In this document: in pieces, positions 1-11,540 of the stretch
Layout: every line of letters starts with the position of its first letter
How positions within the stretch are numbered: position 1 is the stretch's first letter
Source of the DNA: Salvator merianae
Taxonomy: Eukaryota > Chordata > Lepidosauria > Squamata > Teiidae
Direction of reading: 5' to 3'
Assembly: GCA_003586115.2 (NCBI GenBank)
Contig: QVOM02000072.1
Coordinates: 2,570,361-2,634,360 of the forward strand
DNA: 64,000 bases
Notes under the pieces: model-generated
The model's input: only the letters and a program-made list of their open reading frames with translations
The model's database searches: none
What the model was told of the DNA's origin: nothing
Program-made: the position numbers and the translations under genes

Positions 1-335
1 TCCCACCTTTTGTCCTATTTCTTCAGTTTGGAATTCCATGCAGAAGCATTCTTTTAGACCTCCTAAGTCAGATTACTGATAGTTATCTGAACCTAAATAC
101 CTTCTGAACATTTCCTTTTAACCTTTATTATTGCAATTTTAAAGCATTTTGAAATAATTATTTTAGAAATGAGCTCATCCACTTGTTTATATCATTTTGG
201 TTTTATTATGTTGAATATTACAGTATATTTAAGATGTGTCTATGACTGTAATAAAATCATTTGATTGCTAGATTTCCTAACCAGCCTACCTAGACCTGCT
301 ATCCAAACTGATTCTTGTATAGTAAACCTAACTAT
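1..335. other. AT-rich intergenic sequence
   Basis: No gene, RNA or repeat is recognised here. Confidence 0.5.
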
Positions 336-724
336 GGGCCTGTTTGCACTTGAAGCTAGTGGGCATCAGGACGCTCACTAGTCAAGTGCCTTTGCACTTT
401 GCAGAGGTCCTTGTGATCGGCAGCAGACTCCAGCTGCTCCTGATTGCTACTAATTGTGGAGCACAAAAGCATGCTCCACTTCTGGGTGTAAATGCACAGC
501 TGCACAGTGCGGCTGTGCCTGCATGATTGCGCGTCATTGCAGGTCACCATGGCAGCAGCCTGAAGCTTTCTGGTCACTGCCATGGTGCAGAACACAAGCA
601 GGAGTCCAGCGTTCACACTGTGAATGCTGGTACCCTGCTGGTGTTCTGTTTCAGTGCAGATGGTCTATACCACCATGGAATGTTTGCTTCCAAACATTCC
701 ACAGTGGAAAGTGCGAAAAGGCCC
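336..724. mobile_element. Harbinger-like MITE, GGGCCT-end family, copy 1
   Basis: The ends are inverted: GGGCCTGTTTGCACTT on the left and the complement of GGGCCTTTTCGCACTTTCCAC on the right. The bases TAT flank both sides (333-335 and 725-727), a possible 3-bp target duplication. Internal palindromic segments carry CACCATGG and CACTGCCATGG. Related sequence recurs at 6577 and 49143. Open frames here are by-products of the palindromes; no transposase is visible. Confidence 0.65.
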
Positions 725-2040
725 TATATCTGCACAGAGAGGATCAGGGGAGACATGCAACTGGGACTAAAAGCAGACAGGCACAGGAACATTCCTGCTC
801 AGAAAGTAATTTATACTGGGGAATATTTGTACAGAAACAGAGAACAGGAAAAGGAAGATTGCTGTTGGAGATTGTCAGGTTTGTGCAGACCAATAATTTA
901 CAGTGGCAGGCGAGATTTTTGGATGAAGTGTGGTAAAGGGGCACAACAACCTCTTGTGCATTAGATATGGTACTTCCCTTAGTTTGTCAGGAGAACAAGC
1001 ACACTGGATATGCATTATCTGGTTTTATTCTGTTCTATCCTAATGTAAAATTCAAGCAGATTTCATTTTAAAAGCGGAGGAAAGGGTTATGTGTAGCTAA
1101 GACTCCAGTCACAGCAGCATTTTTGCTTTCCATAAATGGTTTGAGTGAAATACTGAAACTGCACAGGCTATTGGAATAGCATCACATAAAATGTGAACAC
1201 TGGGTGTTGCTTGTTCAAATGTGTGATCAGACTATGACAGAATGTGAACGCTGTGCAGCAACTGCATGTTTATGTGACTGATATAAAGTGTGAGTGGCAT
1301 CTAAATTATTCTGCATGTGCATCATTTCATCCCGTGACTCAAATCATTAACAGGACCAAATCAAAGTCCTTTTTGGGGAGCTCTTTGGAGTATTTTAAAC
1401 TCTTCTTCTGCTAGGTGATGTTGTTCACGCTCCATAAAGATACCTGAAATTGCCTAATCAGTTTTGTTCAACATGCTACTGACTTTTCATTCATGGGAAC
1501 CCAGGTCAACCACCATTAATTTGCTTATAGTACTTGAAAAAACAGCAATTTCCTAGTATTTAAAGTAGATAATTCTCTGTTCTCTGACCATTTACCCTTT
1601 TCTAAAAGGTTTTCTTTGGGCTGGTGGTAGGCTGTTGGCCTCAAAATGCCAGCATGGCCAGAATTCCAGCTACCCTTCTGGTCTATAGCTAGATTTCCTG
1701 TGGCACTTTTGGCTCTTGCAGCTGCAATTCCAGCTGAACGGTGGTTCTGGTGAGCAGGAAAGATTGATCTGGAGCTGCCGCCATCTGGGGAGATGTTTTA
1801 TGCCTGCCACAGAGAAATCACCATGCTGCCAGCCACAAGGTGCCCACTGACAGCAAATATGGAAGCAGGCAGAAGTAAGTCCTACTGTGCAGTGTCAGTA
1901 ATGTACTCATTTAGATATACTGTGTTTCTAGTCCACTTTAGAGTTTCCTGGCAGTCTTCTATATAAGTCAGTACTGGAACTTCCTGCCACTTGGAGAATT
2001 GGATTGTGACAGCACATTTCACAACTCTTCCTCGAGAGAC
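725..2040. other. Intergenic sequence without recognised features
   Basis: Short open frames continue out of the MITE on the left but show no codon or domain signal. 1620-1900 is richer in G+C and has repeated CCAGC-type words, perhaps an old repeat. Nothing further can be supported. Confidence 0.4.
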
Positions 2041-2050
2041 TTGCAACTAC

Positions 2051-2117
2051 CTATTCTATTCTATTCTATTCTATTCTATTCTATTCTATTCTATTCTATT
2101 CTATTCTATTCTATTCT
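2051..2117 (-). repeat. (TTCTA)n microsatellite on a LINE-type tail
   Basis: About 13 pure CTATT units are followed by sequence that reads on the minus strand as CCTGAG..GGGTGGGATAGAAA, the usual 3' tail of reptile LINE-derived retroposons. The array (TAGAA on the minus strand) is the expanded end of that tail. Confidence 0.85.
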
Positions 2118-2211
2118 TTATTTTTCTATCCCACCCTACACCCAAAGATCTCAGGGCAGGTCATAATAAGATCAGCAAAAAATGTGTTAGTTAAAATAAT
2201 GTAGGAGGAGC

Positions 2212-2715
2212 CCTGCTGAATTGGTCACAGCCCATCTAGTCCAGCATTCTGTCTCACTCAGTAGCCCACCATTTGTTTCTGGGCATTATCAAACAGAAAA
2301 CAAAGGCAAAACCTTCACCTGCTCTCAACTCCCTGTAGATGGGTTTTAGAGGTATCCTGCCTGTCTCACCAGGGCAGTATCTACTCCTCTTCAGGCAGTA
2401 AATTCCATAGACCAATGACACTCTGGGTGAAAAAATACTTCCCCTTGGTCCTAACTCTCCTGCCCGTCAGCTTCATAGAGTGTCCTCTGGTTCTAGAGTA
2501 GTGCAATAGAGAAAATAATTTTTCTCTATCTACCTTTTCCACATTGTACATGATTTTATATAGTTCAATCAGGTCACCTCTTAAACGCCATCTTTCAGGC
2601 CTAAATGTTGCAGCCTGTTTTCATAAGGAAGGTGTTCCAGCCCCTTCATCTTTCAGGTTGCCCTTTTCTGTTCTTTTTCCAGTTCCACAATATCCTTTCT
2701 GAGGTGTACTGACCA
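2212..2715 (-). mobile_element. CR1-type LINE, 3' end of ORF2 plus 3' UTR
   Basis: Read on the minus strand it contains degraded frames for the C-terminal part of a CR1-type ORF2: a segment like ERAQKRAT, LEHLPYE, a run like LRGDLIELYKIMYN and a piece like KYFFTQSVIGLWNLLPEE. These are followed by the family's 3' tail (GAGCAGGTGAAGGTTTTGCC and AGCAGGGCTCCTCCT). It is truncated at the 5' end. The same family occurs at 8041, 19202, 25150, 31990, 34226, 47203 and 51999. Confidence 0.75.
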
Positions 2716-2920
2716 GAAACAGTGATAGTGGCTGCATGGGGAGGGGATGCTGTTCCCTCAGCCAAAGACCAGCGTAAAGAAGTGTGTGTTTGCCTGTCAT
2801 CTAAAGAGATATAAAGAGGGTGCCTGGTGCACTTCACAAGGGAGACTGTTCCATAGCCTCCCCTTTTTATGGACAAGGGACCCTTTGACACACAGCATCT
2901 CTGTTGTCTGGATTCAGTTC

Positions 2921-2921
2921 A

Positions 2922-2956
<35 letters not shown>

Positions 2957-2986
2957 CGTGTGTGCGCGTGCACATGTGTGTGTATG
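2921..2986. repeat. (TA)/(TG)n microsatellite
   Basis: A short TA run passes into about 30 TG units interrupted by TGCG. Confidence 0.95.
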
Positions 2987-2989
2987 CAT

Positions 2990-4625
2990 CAATTTCTTCA
3001 GGAACAAAATGTGCAGATTCAATCTGTTCACCAGGCCTCCCGTATCCAAGATCTTTGAGTGGGTGGTGGGCCAGCCTTGGCCAAAGGTTGCATGGAAATT
3101 GTTTTGTGAAGAAGCCTGTAAATAATATTTGGTTAGTTCACAAGGTGAACTTTGGCACTTCAAAAAATTCCATTTTTACTGATTGGAGAGCAAATAAACA
3201 TAAATCTATGGAGCATAATACCAGTGTCTAGGTATGGCAAGGTATCTCAAGAACAACTTGATTTTTGTTGTCTTATTTACCTTGCTTGAGATTCTCTGAT
3301 TTGTGACAGTTGTGTTATAAGAATTCATCCTTATTACACTTTCTACCTCTCTCCCTCCCTCTTTCCCTCACAAGTATACAAACACTTCTTCTTTTTTTTT
3401 TTTTTTTAATGAAATGTGACTGGCAGATGGAAACTTTTCATTTGGGGGAATAATCTGTATCTCTGAGCAGATTATGAATACAACATTCATTCCCCCTTTT
3501 TATGATAAGATATAGCAGTCAGAAAAGAAGAAAGATTGGGAAGTTTAAAAACCAATCCTAGATTTTTTTAGAGCAGTGTGCTCCTTATTTTATTTATATA
3601 TTTCAGGGTTTCAATACCATGCTTCACGGTAGTTTCCCTGATACTCATTTGTGCAATGTTGTACTACCACAGGGCTGTGTGCTAAAATCAGTGACCACCA
3701 GCTTTGCCTCAGAGAGCCAGATAAATCACTAACCACAGATGGAAATGGGTGTGGGTAGGCTATTCTTCTTGAAAACATCTGGTGTTTTTTTTTTTTTTTT
3801 TTTTAAACCCTGGCCTTCTCATTAATCTAGACACTCTGCTTTCGTCGACGTGAAACGCAGCAAACAATGTGGACTTTTCCCACTGCAGGATATTCTCTTC
3901 TTGGGGGGGGGCAGGAGGAGGAAGGAGGGAGGAAGAAGTGTTTCTAAGCCTGGAAGCTTGGTCCACTTACTCTGGTAGGCAGCAGCCTGTCGTTGTCAGC
4001 CTCCGCCCCCACCGCCTGACATTTTCCAGAAGCCCCACAGGGTTCCATTCTGATTCTGTGATAAACACATCTGAAAAGTCCTTCTCTCCCTCCAATCCCA
4101 CACAAGTCGAAAAGGGTGTTGTGGTTAATGTCTCATGAGAGACGTAAGGCATCTCATGGGGTATAGTCTCCCATGTGGTTGCCACACTTCTCTTCCCTTT
4201 GGCTCGCTCATTCATGAATTGAAATGGATCTGGCTGCAAATATCATCCGAAGCTGCGTTTTGAAGAGGAAACCAAGTTGCCCTCATGGTCAGGGGGTGAA
4301 AAGGAGGAGTCGCAATAGCTACCAGTCTTGTTAGTAACTATGCTGAATCCCTTAACAGGCAGCATCTCACAGTGCAGGACAGCTCCTCTTCACAACGTTC
4401 CGAAGTTATAAGATTTAGGTACAGCAGACTCCATTGTCCAGATCCAGTTACAGTAAACTTGCTAATCTAGTTCTTTCCCTTTTTCACCTGCATTAACACA
4501 TTCTCTGTGTTCATCCCTTTGTTGTGAATAAGTTGAGGTGCAATGCAGGTGCCAAGTAGGTAAAAAAATAATTTAGTAGATTGCTAAGAGTTGTAGGAGT
4601 TCGAAATAGGAACTCTGGATTCTAA
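2990..4625. other. Intergenic sequence with poly-T tracts
   Basis: Poly-T runs lie at about 3391-3408 and 3786-3804. No supportable gene is present. The open frames at 3869-4138 (plus) and 3967-4239 (minus) overlap on opposite strands and show no domain. Confidence 0.4.
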
Positions 4626-4848
4626 GAGCCCAGTCACTCTTAAGTTTTAATCCACTTTTGGTCCATTTTCAGACTGAGAGAACACAACAGTGAAGTAGTA
4701 AGATGTTTTCTTTCAGCATAATCTAACTCAGAAAATCCACCTTTATGTTAAATAATGTGGAAAGAAAGTGATTAGTCACTTTGCTGATGTGTTCTTTCAA
4801 TCCAAAAGTGGACTGAGGTTGGATTAAAACTTAGGTGTGACTGGGCCC
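4626..4848. mobile_element. MITE with GGGCCCAGTCAC ends
   Basis: A compact 223-bp element with inverted ends of about 35 bp: GAGCCCAGTCAC..AAGTTTTAATCCACTTTTGGTCC on the left and its complement on the right, ending GGTGTGACTGGGCCC. A composite relative lies at 10323-10751, and a solo end near 62460-62560. No coding capacity. Confidence 0.75.
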
Positions 4849-6576
4849 CATGTGTAAAGCTGCTGAACTGTGTACATTTGCCAAAGTAGCTTTTTATCCC
4901 CAAGTCTTATATTCCTTATTCTGGTTTTTCTCATCTAGGCTGGTAACTCAGTTCTTCTGAACAGGAAGAACTGCAAGAAGGAGGTTACAGTTAAGTTTGA
5001 CTTAAGTCTTGACTGACCAACCAAATGTTCCTCTTCACAGGTGTGATCCTTGCCTTGTTTCCTGGCCTGCCTGTGGGTTGTAGTTTTTCTTCTCCTTTAT
5101 TTTGCCTGCTGGTTTCTCAAAATGTGCTTCTGAATATCAACCTGCTCCTTGCTCTTAGCTTGCTTCCCTTTTTACTCCTGGTTTTGTTGCAAAGCCATTG
5201 GCTGTAGCTGGTTGCAAAAATTCCTCTCTAGGCTGTATTCTGATACGAACGAGGAACAGGGAGATGATGCACAGAAGGTTCTTGAATGAGTGTAACTGAC
5301 TACTTATATACTTGACCGTTGTCCATCATGGCTGATTAGATCTAGCAGGGAAGAGGTATCTGATTGGGTCCAGGAAGTTATAAATACCTCATTGAAAGAG
5401 GAAGCGGTGGCAGATTCCCTTACAGCCATCATAGGATTGCTGTAAAAAACTAATGAGTGGGTGTGTGAAGCACGCATACATTTTACAAGAAATGGTATGA
5501 GTGTTTCCACATGGTATACAAATACTTGCAGTTGTTAAGAACGTTATGCTAGAACCCAGGAATCCCTTGCTTCAAATCTCTGCACTGCCCCCCAAAAGCT
5601 CACTAGATCTTCGCAGCTGTGGGTAAAATAGCCTCACTGCCTTGTGAGTGCCTTGGGAAAGGCAAAGCGAGTAAACCCTGGCAAAAAATTTGGAACAGAG
5701 TTCCTAAGGCGGCTGGACCATATATCATTTCTTCAGCAGCTCCTGCAGCCAACCCAGTGTCAAATCCTGTGTTTACAAGCCCTTGGATCACACTGGTGAA
5801 GCCAAGAAAGAAACTCTGATGCCTGGGTAACTCAGAGTTTCCATACCTTCGTGCCCAGGTTTTTTCCATTTTCTTTCAAGATGAAGGATGCCAACAAAAC
5901 AAATACTAGCCCTTCAGTCAAAAGCTTGAATACTGCTAAATCATCTCTCAAAAACAAGTAACTGGAGACTTCAGCAACATGACTTGTTGGGTCAGTTGCA
6001 CCCAACCCAGAAGCAAAACGCTGAGCCTGTAAAAGTCTGTTTACTCTACAAAGTGCTTAAATGCAAATCTGTGCTTTGTTGATTCACCTTTGCAACTCAC
6101 ATTCGTTTAAAAAACTGCTGCTGAATTTTAAGTGGCCTTTCCGTGACACTCTTAATGTGGTTACAGCAACAGTTTCATGCCAAAATGTCTGTTCTATAGC
6201 TTTGGTAATGTCAATTATTGTAATAATTCCTTGGCTGAGAGCTGACATTATTTTGGGGAGGAAGAATTTTCATGTAGTAAAATTTGTTTCCCAAAGAGAC
6301 TATTATATTAAACACTTCTATTTTTGTTTTAATCATGAATTTACACTGGTCTGTTTTTTAAAAAGGCAACCAATATGACTTATCTAGCCATTGTTATTAG
6401 AGCAAGTTGAAATAGATCAAGGCAGTTGAAATAGATAAAGCAGAACAAGAGAGGCATGTGGTAGTTAGAACAATGATGGTTCAATTCTATATCTGCCCTT
6501 TTCCCACAAATTTATGTTGGCATATTGACAAACGCTTAGGCATTTCCTGTGTAACTTCCACAGACCAGTATACTAA
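4849..6576. other. Intergenic sequence without recognised features
   Basis: 5025-5207 has a Leu-rich open frame that looks like chance translation of T-rich DNA. 6061-6378 is open for 105 codons without a recognisable domain. No splice-supported gene is visible. Confidence 0.4.
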
Positions 6577-6943
6577 GGGCCTGTTCGCACTTTAGTGCTA
6601 GTAACCATGGAGATGCTCACTAGCACAGTGCGTCCGCATTTTGTGGGGCCCAAGCAATGAGAAGCATCTGCAGACGCTCCTAATCACTATTAGCTGTGGA
6701 CAACAAAATTGTTGTCCACAACTATACTGGGAGCAGCTGGACTGCTCCTGGTTCGCAGCATTCACACCGACTTCCAGGTACAAATGCTGCAGGATGTGGT
6801 GAGACTGCAACTGTGCAGTCATGAACTGCATTCCCAGTCACCATGGCAGTGGCCGGATGTTTCTGTGGCCGCTGTCATGGCAGGGCAGCCAGCATTTGCA
6901 CTGCTGATTCGACCATTCCAAGGTGGAAATTGTGAAAAAGTCC
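6577..6943. mobile_element. Harbinger-like MITE, GGGCCT-end family, copy 2
   Basis: The left end GGGCCTGTTCGCACTTTAG and right end (complement of GGACTTTTTCACAATTTCCACC) match copy 1 at 336-724. It shares internal words such as TCACCATGGCAGTGGC. Its right end directly abuts the next element. Confidence 0.6.
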
Positions 6944-6945
6944 TT

Positions 6946-7112
6946 GGACCCTTTCTGCACTGGGGCCTTAGGAAGCCTTCTGTCCACATGCTAGTGCAGA
7001 CTATGCAGGCCCCACCTGAGGCCTGCCACAGTCTGAATAAGCATGTGGACACCAGACAGCAGGGCCCTATTCCGGGATATATTACGGAAGATGTCCCAGT
7101 GCAGAGAGGGTC
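6946..7112. mobile_element. Short MITE with GGACCCTTTCTGCACTG ends
   Basis: The inverted ends are GGACCCTTTCTGCACTGGGG and the complement of GACCCTCTCTGCACTGGG. The ends resemble the larger element at 56104-56626. It sits between two other MITEs with no spacer. Confidence 0.6.
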
Positions 7113-7115
7113 TAA

Positions 7116-7295
7116 GGCTGTGTTCACATGAAATATAGGATTGGCAGGTGGCATCGTTCACAGGCCCCTCCCCCCACTCATGGACATTCTTTGTTAGGCA
7201 AGTTGGTTTAAGAGACAGGATGAGAACAAAATGGCTGCACATTACCATCTCTTAAGCCCTTTTGAGTCACTCTTCTGCTGCATGTGAACACAGCC
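7116..7295. mobile_element. MITE with GGCTGTGTTCACATG ends
   Basis: Near-perfect inverted ends, GGCTGTGTTCACATG and CATGTGAACACAGCC, bound a 180-bp element flanked by TAA and TTA. Relatives with the same ends lie at 62589-62915 and 63551-63965. Confidence 0.75.
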
Positions 7296-8040
7296 TTAGT
7301 TAAAGCAACCAACCAATGGTAAATTCTGAATGCAAACATGCTCTTAATTAAGTGAAAGGTCTTACACACAGCATTCTGCTTTGCGGTTAGGCCTGTTCTG
7401 CCACAATTTTATTCTTCAGCTGTTCCCCTCTCCCATCATCTCGGTGGTCATCATGTCTCTGAAATTAATGAGCACACTAAGCTACACAGACAGACTAATT
7501 ACTGTCCTTTGCAATTAAGTTATTATTCATCATTAATGGATGCCTATAATTGGATTTTCTAACTTTTAGGAGCTATTTTGGTAAGTATATTGCTAGATAA
7601 ACACATCTGAGAGAAGATCTCCTATATTAAATGAAAGTTTACAGCTAAATCTTTCTTTGTTTATGACTTTCTTGTGGCAGTTCTGCACTTGACTTACAGC
7701 TATTAGCTGAATGAGTTGTGGGTTATGAAATACAAGCCTATGGAAGAGCAGTCCTCAAAGATGGAGGGACCTATTCAGTGGTTCCTCAGTGGTTGTGCCA
7801 AAAGCTCACTGAGTCTTAAGATAATGCCAGTTAAGTGGGGAAACTGCCATCTAGGACCAAAGTGTTGAATGAGGAAAGTGGTTTTAAATTTGTTAAGTTA
7901 TGTTTTGTTGGCAGCTTAATACAGCAGCAGGGAAGATACAAAGTGGAGGAGCAAGATTTAACTTCTGTGCTACCATTCCCCGGTACTTGAATTACTGAAT
8001 GAAATCTTACTTGCCCAGGGATGCTTCTGAGGGCCATTTG

Positions 8041-8190
8041 CAGAGTCAAGAGCAGGTGAAAGTTTTGCCTTTGTCTTCTTTGAGGATGCCCAGAAGCAAC
8101 TGATGGGCCATTGGGTGAGACAGGATGTTGGATGAGATGGGCTGCCTGACCTGATCCAGAAGGGCTCCTCTTACATTCTTAACCTCATTT
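8041..8190 (+). mobile_element. CR1-type LINE 3' tail fragment
   Basis: AGAGCAGGTGAAAGTTTTGCC through TGATCCAGAAGGGCTCCTC matches the tail of the copy at 25150-25740. Only the 3' UTR part remains. Confidence 0.7.
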
Positions 8191-8592
8191 TAGGGCTAGC
8201 CCATGGTAGTTTGGTACCTAAAGTGAAGGATGAAGTATTTCACTTTGTTCTGAGTACAGACTCTACCTAGCTTAGCAGCTGGATCTTTTCAAGACCAGTG
8301 AAATGAGTTAGTGCTTTCCACCATACAGGAGGGTGGCAACCAGGATGAAGTGATACAATAAGGGATACCACCCTCCTCATGGTTTTTGTGCCCCAGCATT
8401 TTGCTGCCTGAGATGACTGTCTCACATTGCTTAACAATATGCAAGTGAGCCCTGTATGATCTGCTCGTCTTTAAGGATATTGTGCCCCCTTTAAGTCTTT
8501 CTAAAAGAGTAATGAAAAGTCATCACATAACATTAATTCCAGATATTCCAGATATCCCATTCATCTCCTAGCTAATACAGTGTTTTCACCAA

Positions 8593-8913
8593 GTCTGCAT
8601 CCAGACATCACTTACTTATTCCACTATATTTGGATATTCTTTCTGAATATCCATACTTCATTCCCAGCGATGGCTTGTTGCTTTAAGCGTGGGTGTTTGC
8701 AAGTCACTGAAAGGCAAGATCACTGGCCATGGGGTCTGCATTTTTCTGCAGCAAGCTGCTGCAAGACCTGCCCAGGGAGGGGGGTGTTTTTGCAGCCAGT
8801 GATCTCTCTGTTCAATAACATGCGAACACCCGTGCTTAAAGCGATGAGCCATCACTGTTCATTCCAAAATATCCAAATATGGTGGAATAAGTAAGTGATG
8901 TCTGGATACAGCC
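8593..8913. mobile_element. Foldback MITE, GGCTG-TCCAGACA family, long palindromic copy
   Basis: A 321-bp imperfect palindrome centred near 8753. The ends are GTCTGCATCCAGACATCACTTACTTA and the complement of GGCTGTATCCAGACATCACTTACTTA. CAA lies on both sides (8590-8592 and 8914-8916), a 3-bp target duplication. Because the arms mirror each other, both strands have open frames that translate to similar peptides (..FKRGC..ERQDHW and ..FKHGC..EQRDHW). A short relative lies at 44110-44226. Confidence 0.8.
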
Positions 8914-9149
8914 CAAATGTTCACAATACCATCCTGTCCACTCTGTTGCCTGTCAAAATGGGTGGAGGTGATCCTAAACTACTGTTTCCTGCAGCTGGTA
9001 AGATTTCATATTGAGGCCTCCATATCTAAGGATTTAATAGCCTCCATGATAATCATTTGTCTCATTAGTGTCCTATATATTTAGCAGAACTCATTTTTTC
9101 TCGAGGATTTATTATGGGTAGGACAACAGTAACCTGAGATGGCAAGATA

Positions 9150-9870
9150 CCTGCAGTTCCTGTGACCTCAGATGGCAGGATACCTGCAGTTCCTGTCTGC
9201 TACCTCAGATTAGGCTTCTTACCTTTTAAGCTAAGGAGCATTGGGGTAGTCACAGACCCTGACAAAGCCATTGATGACCCTATTAAAATTCTGACTGCCT
9301 TTTTAAATAGAGAACTATTTCAAGTAATTGTCATGGTGTTAACTGGTATCACCCCTCCCCAAGGGTCAGTGCTTTTAAGATGTAGAAAGCTTAAAGTGAT
9401 AGCTAGAGAGAAGAGTTGGTGTGAGTTCTATCAAATGCCAGCCAGTGCTGATTTTAAGACCTATGCAGCACTAGGAATGGAACTCAAAGAAAGCCATCTT
9501 TTCTTTAATGATAATGTCTGTGCGGTACCGTCAGGTGGGCTGTATTAAGCAGCAAGGGGCCAAGGGAAAAACGACCCCCTGATGGTCTAGCTAGTTTTCT
9601 CAGTGGTGGCACCTTCCTTTTGGAAGGCCCTCCCCTCTCCTGTTTGTGCAGTGCCTACACATGCAGCTTACACAGGTGCCTATTTAAAGACTTATCTTTT
9701 TACTCAGGCCTTCCCTGTGTGAAAGTTTATTTCTTCACTGTCCCACCCAGGTTTTAATGTGTTTCAGCTGCTGTTTTTACTTGGTTTTTTTTACACCTGT
9801 TTTTAATGTTTTGTAAACTGTTTTGACATTTTATAAAATGGAAAGTGATATAAAAATGTCTTAAAGAAAT
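9150..9870 (+). mobile_element. L2-like LINE, C-terminal ORF2 remnant and 3' tail
   Basis: At about 9608-9720 one frame reads APSFWKALPSPV followed by AYLKTYLFTQAFP. This is the typical C-terminus of L2-type LINE ORF2 proteins (APxLWNxLP..FKxxLKTxLFxxAF). The following T-rich tail ends in GGAAAGTGATATAAAAATG, the usual reptile LINE terminus. Upstream, 9162-9548 is open for 128 codons and may be an older part of the same insertion; I do not recognise its product. An intervening frameshift is likely. Confidence 0.55.
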
Positions 9871-10019
9871 AATATTTGAGATGAAACTGCATCTTCCTGT
9901 TTCCTAAGGAACCTCTTTACATCTAGCTTTGCACCTGGAGTGCTTTTTTCACAACTCAGGCTGGTAGACCAGCTGTCCTCTTTCATCATGATTAAGGATC
10001 TGATCCCACTCATGCTTGC

Positions 10020-10195
10020 CCTGAAAATTTCTACACTAATTACTTCAACATTTCCCTGCAGTTGTCCTTGAAAAGAAGTCTCAGACTACAAACAGCCTGT
10101 AATAAAGACACCACATTACTTAGATATTGAATCATCTTCACTGGCTCTCCCATTGGCTTTGAGGTCCAGTTCAAAGACCTTTAAAGCGCTAAATC
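10020..10195 (+). mobile_element. LINE RT-type fragment (L2/Rex-like), weak
   Basis: With stops, one frame reads LQTACNKDTT..FTGSPIGFEVQFKDL. This resembles the LHWLPxxFRVxFKxL block near the end of L2- or Rex-type LINE proteins. Very decayed. Confidence 0.35.
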
Positions 10196-10322
10196 AGCAA
10201 TGGGAACTTGTAGTTCTCCAGTGGCTGTTTGACTCTTCTCCAGCCAGCTTCAGCCAGCAAAGATAATGGTTGGGCCAGGGTCAGTCAGATGAGTGGTAGG
10301 AAAAAGGCCATGTGGAAAGAAA

Positions 10323-10751
10323 GGGCCCAGTCACACCTAAATTTTAATCCAGCTTCGGTTCACTTTCAGACTGAGGGCCCATTCACACCTGTTTTAATCC
10401 AGCTTCAGTCGACTTTCGGTTTGAAAGAACATATCAGCAAAGTGACTAATCAATTGCTCTTCACATTATCTAACCCAAAGGTGGATTTTCTGAGTTAGAT
10501 AATGCTGAAAGAAAACATCTTATTACTTCACCGATGTGTTCTCTCAGTCTGAAAGCGAACCGAAGCTGGATTAAAACTTATTTGAGAACACATCAGTGAA
10601 GTAATTTGTTTTCTTTCAGCGTTATCTGGCTCAGAAAATCCACCTTTGGGTTAGATAATGTGGAAAGAACATGATTAGTCACTTTGTTGATGTGTTCTTT
10701 CAGTCCACAAGTGGACTGAAGCTGGATTAAAACTTAGGTGTGACTGGGTCC
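10323..10751. mobile_element. Composite MITE, one copy nested inside another
   Basis: The outer ends GGGCCCAGTCACACCTAA and the complement of GGACCCAGTCACACCTAA match the element at 4626-4848. AAA flanks both sides. After the first 53 bases a second copy begins (GGGCCCATTCACACC at 10377). It runs to GGATTAAAACTTA near 10582, after which the outer copy resumes with TTTGAGAACACATCAG, matching the interior of the 4.6 kb copy. Confidence 0.7.
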
Positions 10752-10939
10752 AAAGCAACTCCAGTGCAGCACTACTACTACCACAGAGTTGTAGTAGTGC
10801 TGTAGTAGCCACAGTTTGGCTGTCCACTGATAGGTTGGGGAGTGAAGGAAGGCGTATTTTGATAACTGGAAAGCTACTAGTTCTGTTCTCTGGTTTAAAT
10901 GTCTGAAGTCTGCCTGTCCCAAGGTACATGTCCTGCCAG

Positions 10940-11540
10940 GCTTTTGATGCATGAGCAAAGGAACATATACGCACATGTTTTGGGAGTGTGAGAAAGTAAA
11001 TGAGTATTGGATGTTGATAGAGAGGGAAATTAATAAGAAAATTCAAAGAGCTAATGCTTTAACAAAAAGAAATATGCATAGGCCATTTTATGAAGGATTG
11101 TCAACAGAATGAAGAAGAAGAAGAAGAAGAAGAAGAAGGAGGAGGAGGAGGAGGAGACTATTATGGATGAGCTTATTATCAGCTGCACAAGCAATATTAG
11201 TATACAGCTGGAAAGACTCTCGAAAATGGACATTACAGAACTGGAACAATTACATTTTGGATCAAATGTCTTTTCAAATAATAAAACGAAATTAAAGTAG
11301 TATATAATTTACAAAGAACAAGAAGCAGAGTGAAGGAGAAATGGAGGAAAGTCAAACAGTACCTGGAAACTAATTCGGGGTGTGGCGATTATGTTCAGAA
11401 GTTGAATAGAATCTTCCAGTGGAGCCTATGAGCTATGGCAGATGTATTAGGAGGGAGGGAGGATAGGAAGGTATATGGGCAGAGTATTATAACAATATGT
11501 AAATAAATGTTTTGTAAAGAGATTAATTAAAAAAAATGTC
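10940..11540 (+). mobile_element. L1-like LINE, C-terminal ORF2 remnant interrupted by a microsatellite
   Basis: One frame reads GTYTHMFWECEKVNEYW..IEREINKKI, the C-terminal signature of L1 ORF2 (HMWWxCxxVxxFW). It resumes after a GAA/GGA run with LLSAAQAILVYSWKD..WTLQNW, matching the L1 segment TAARxxIAxxWK. The 3' end has AAATAAATG and an A-rich tail. The upstream part is missing. Confidence 0.65.
11109..11156 (+). repeat. (AAG)n/(AGG)n microsatellite inside the L1-like remnant
   Basis: About eight GAA units followed by five or six GGA units are embedded in former ORF2 sequence, encoding a Lys/Glu run. Confidence 0.9.

Noticed and set aside
454..964. 160- and 145-codon frames near the left edge
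   Set aside because: They lie mostly in the palindromic MITE at 336-724 and have no recognisable domain.
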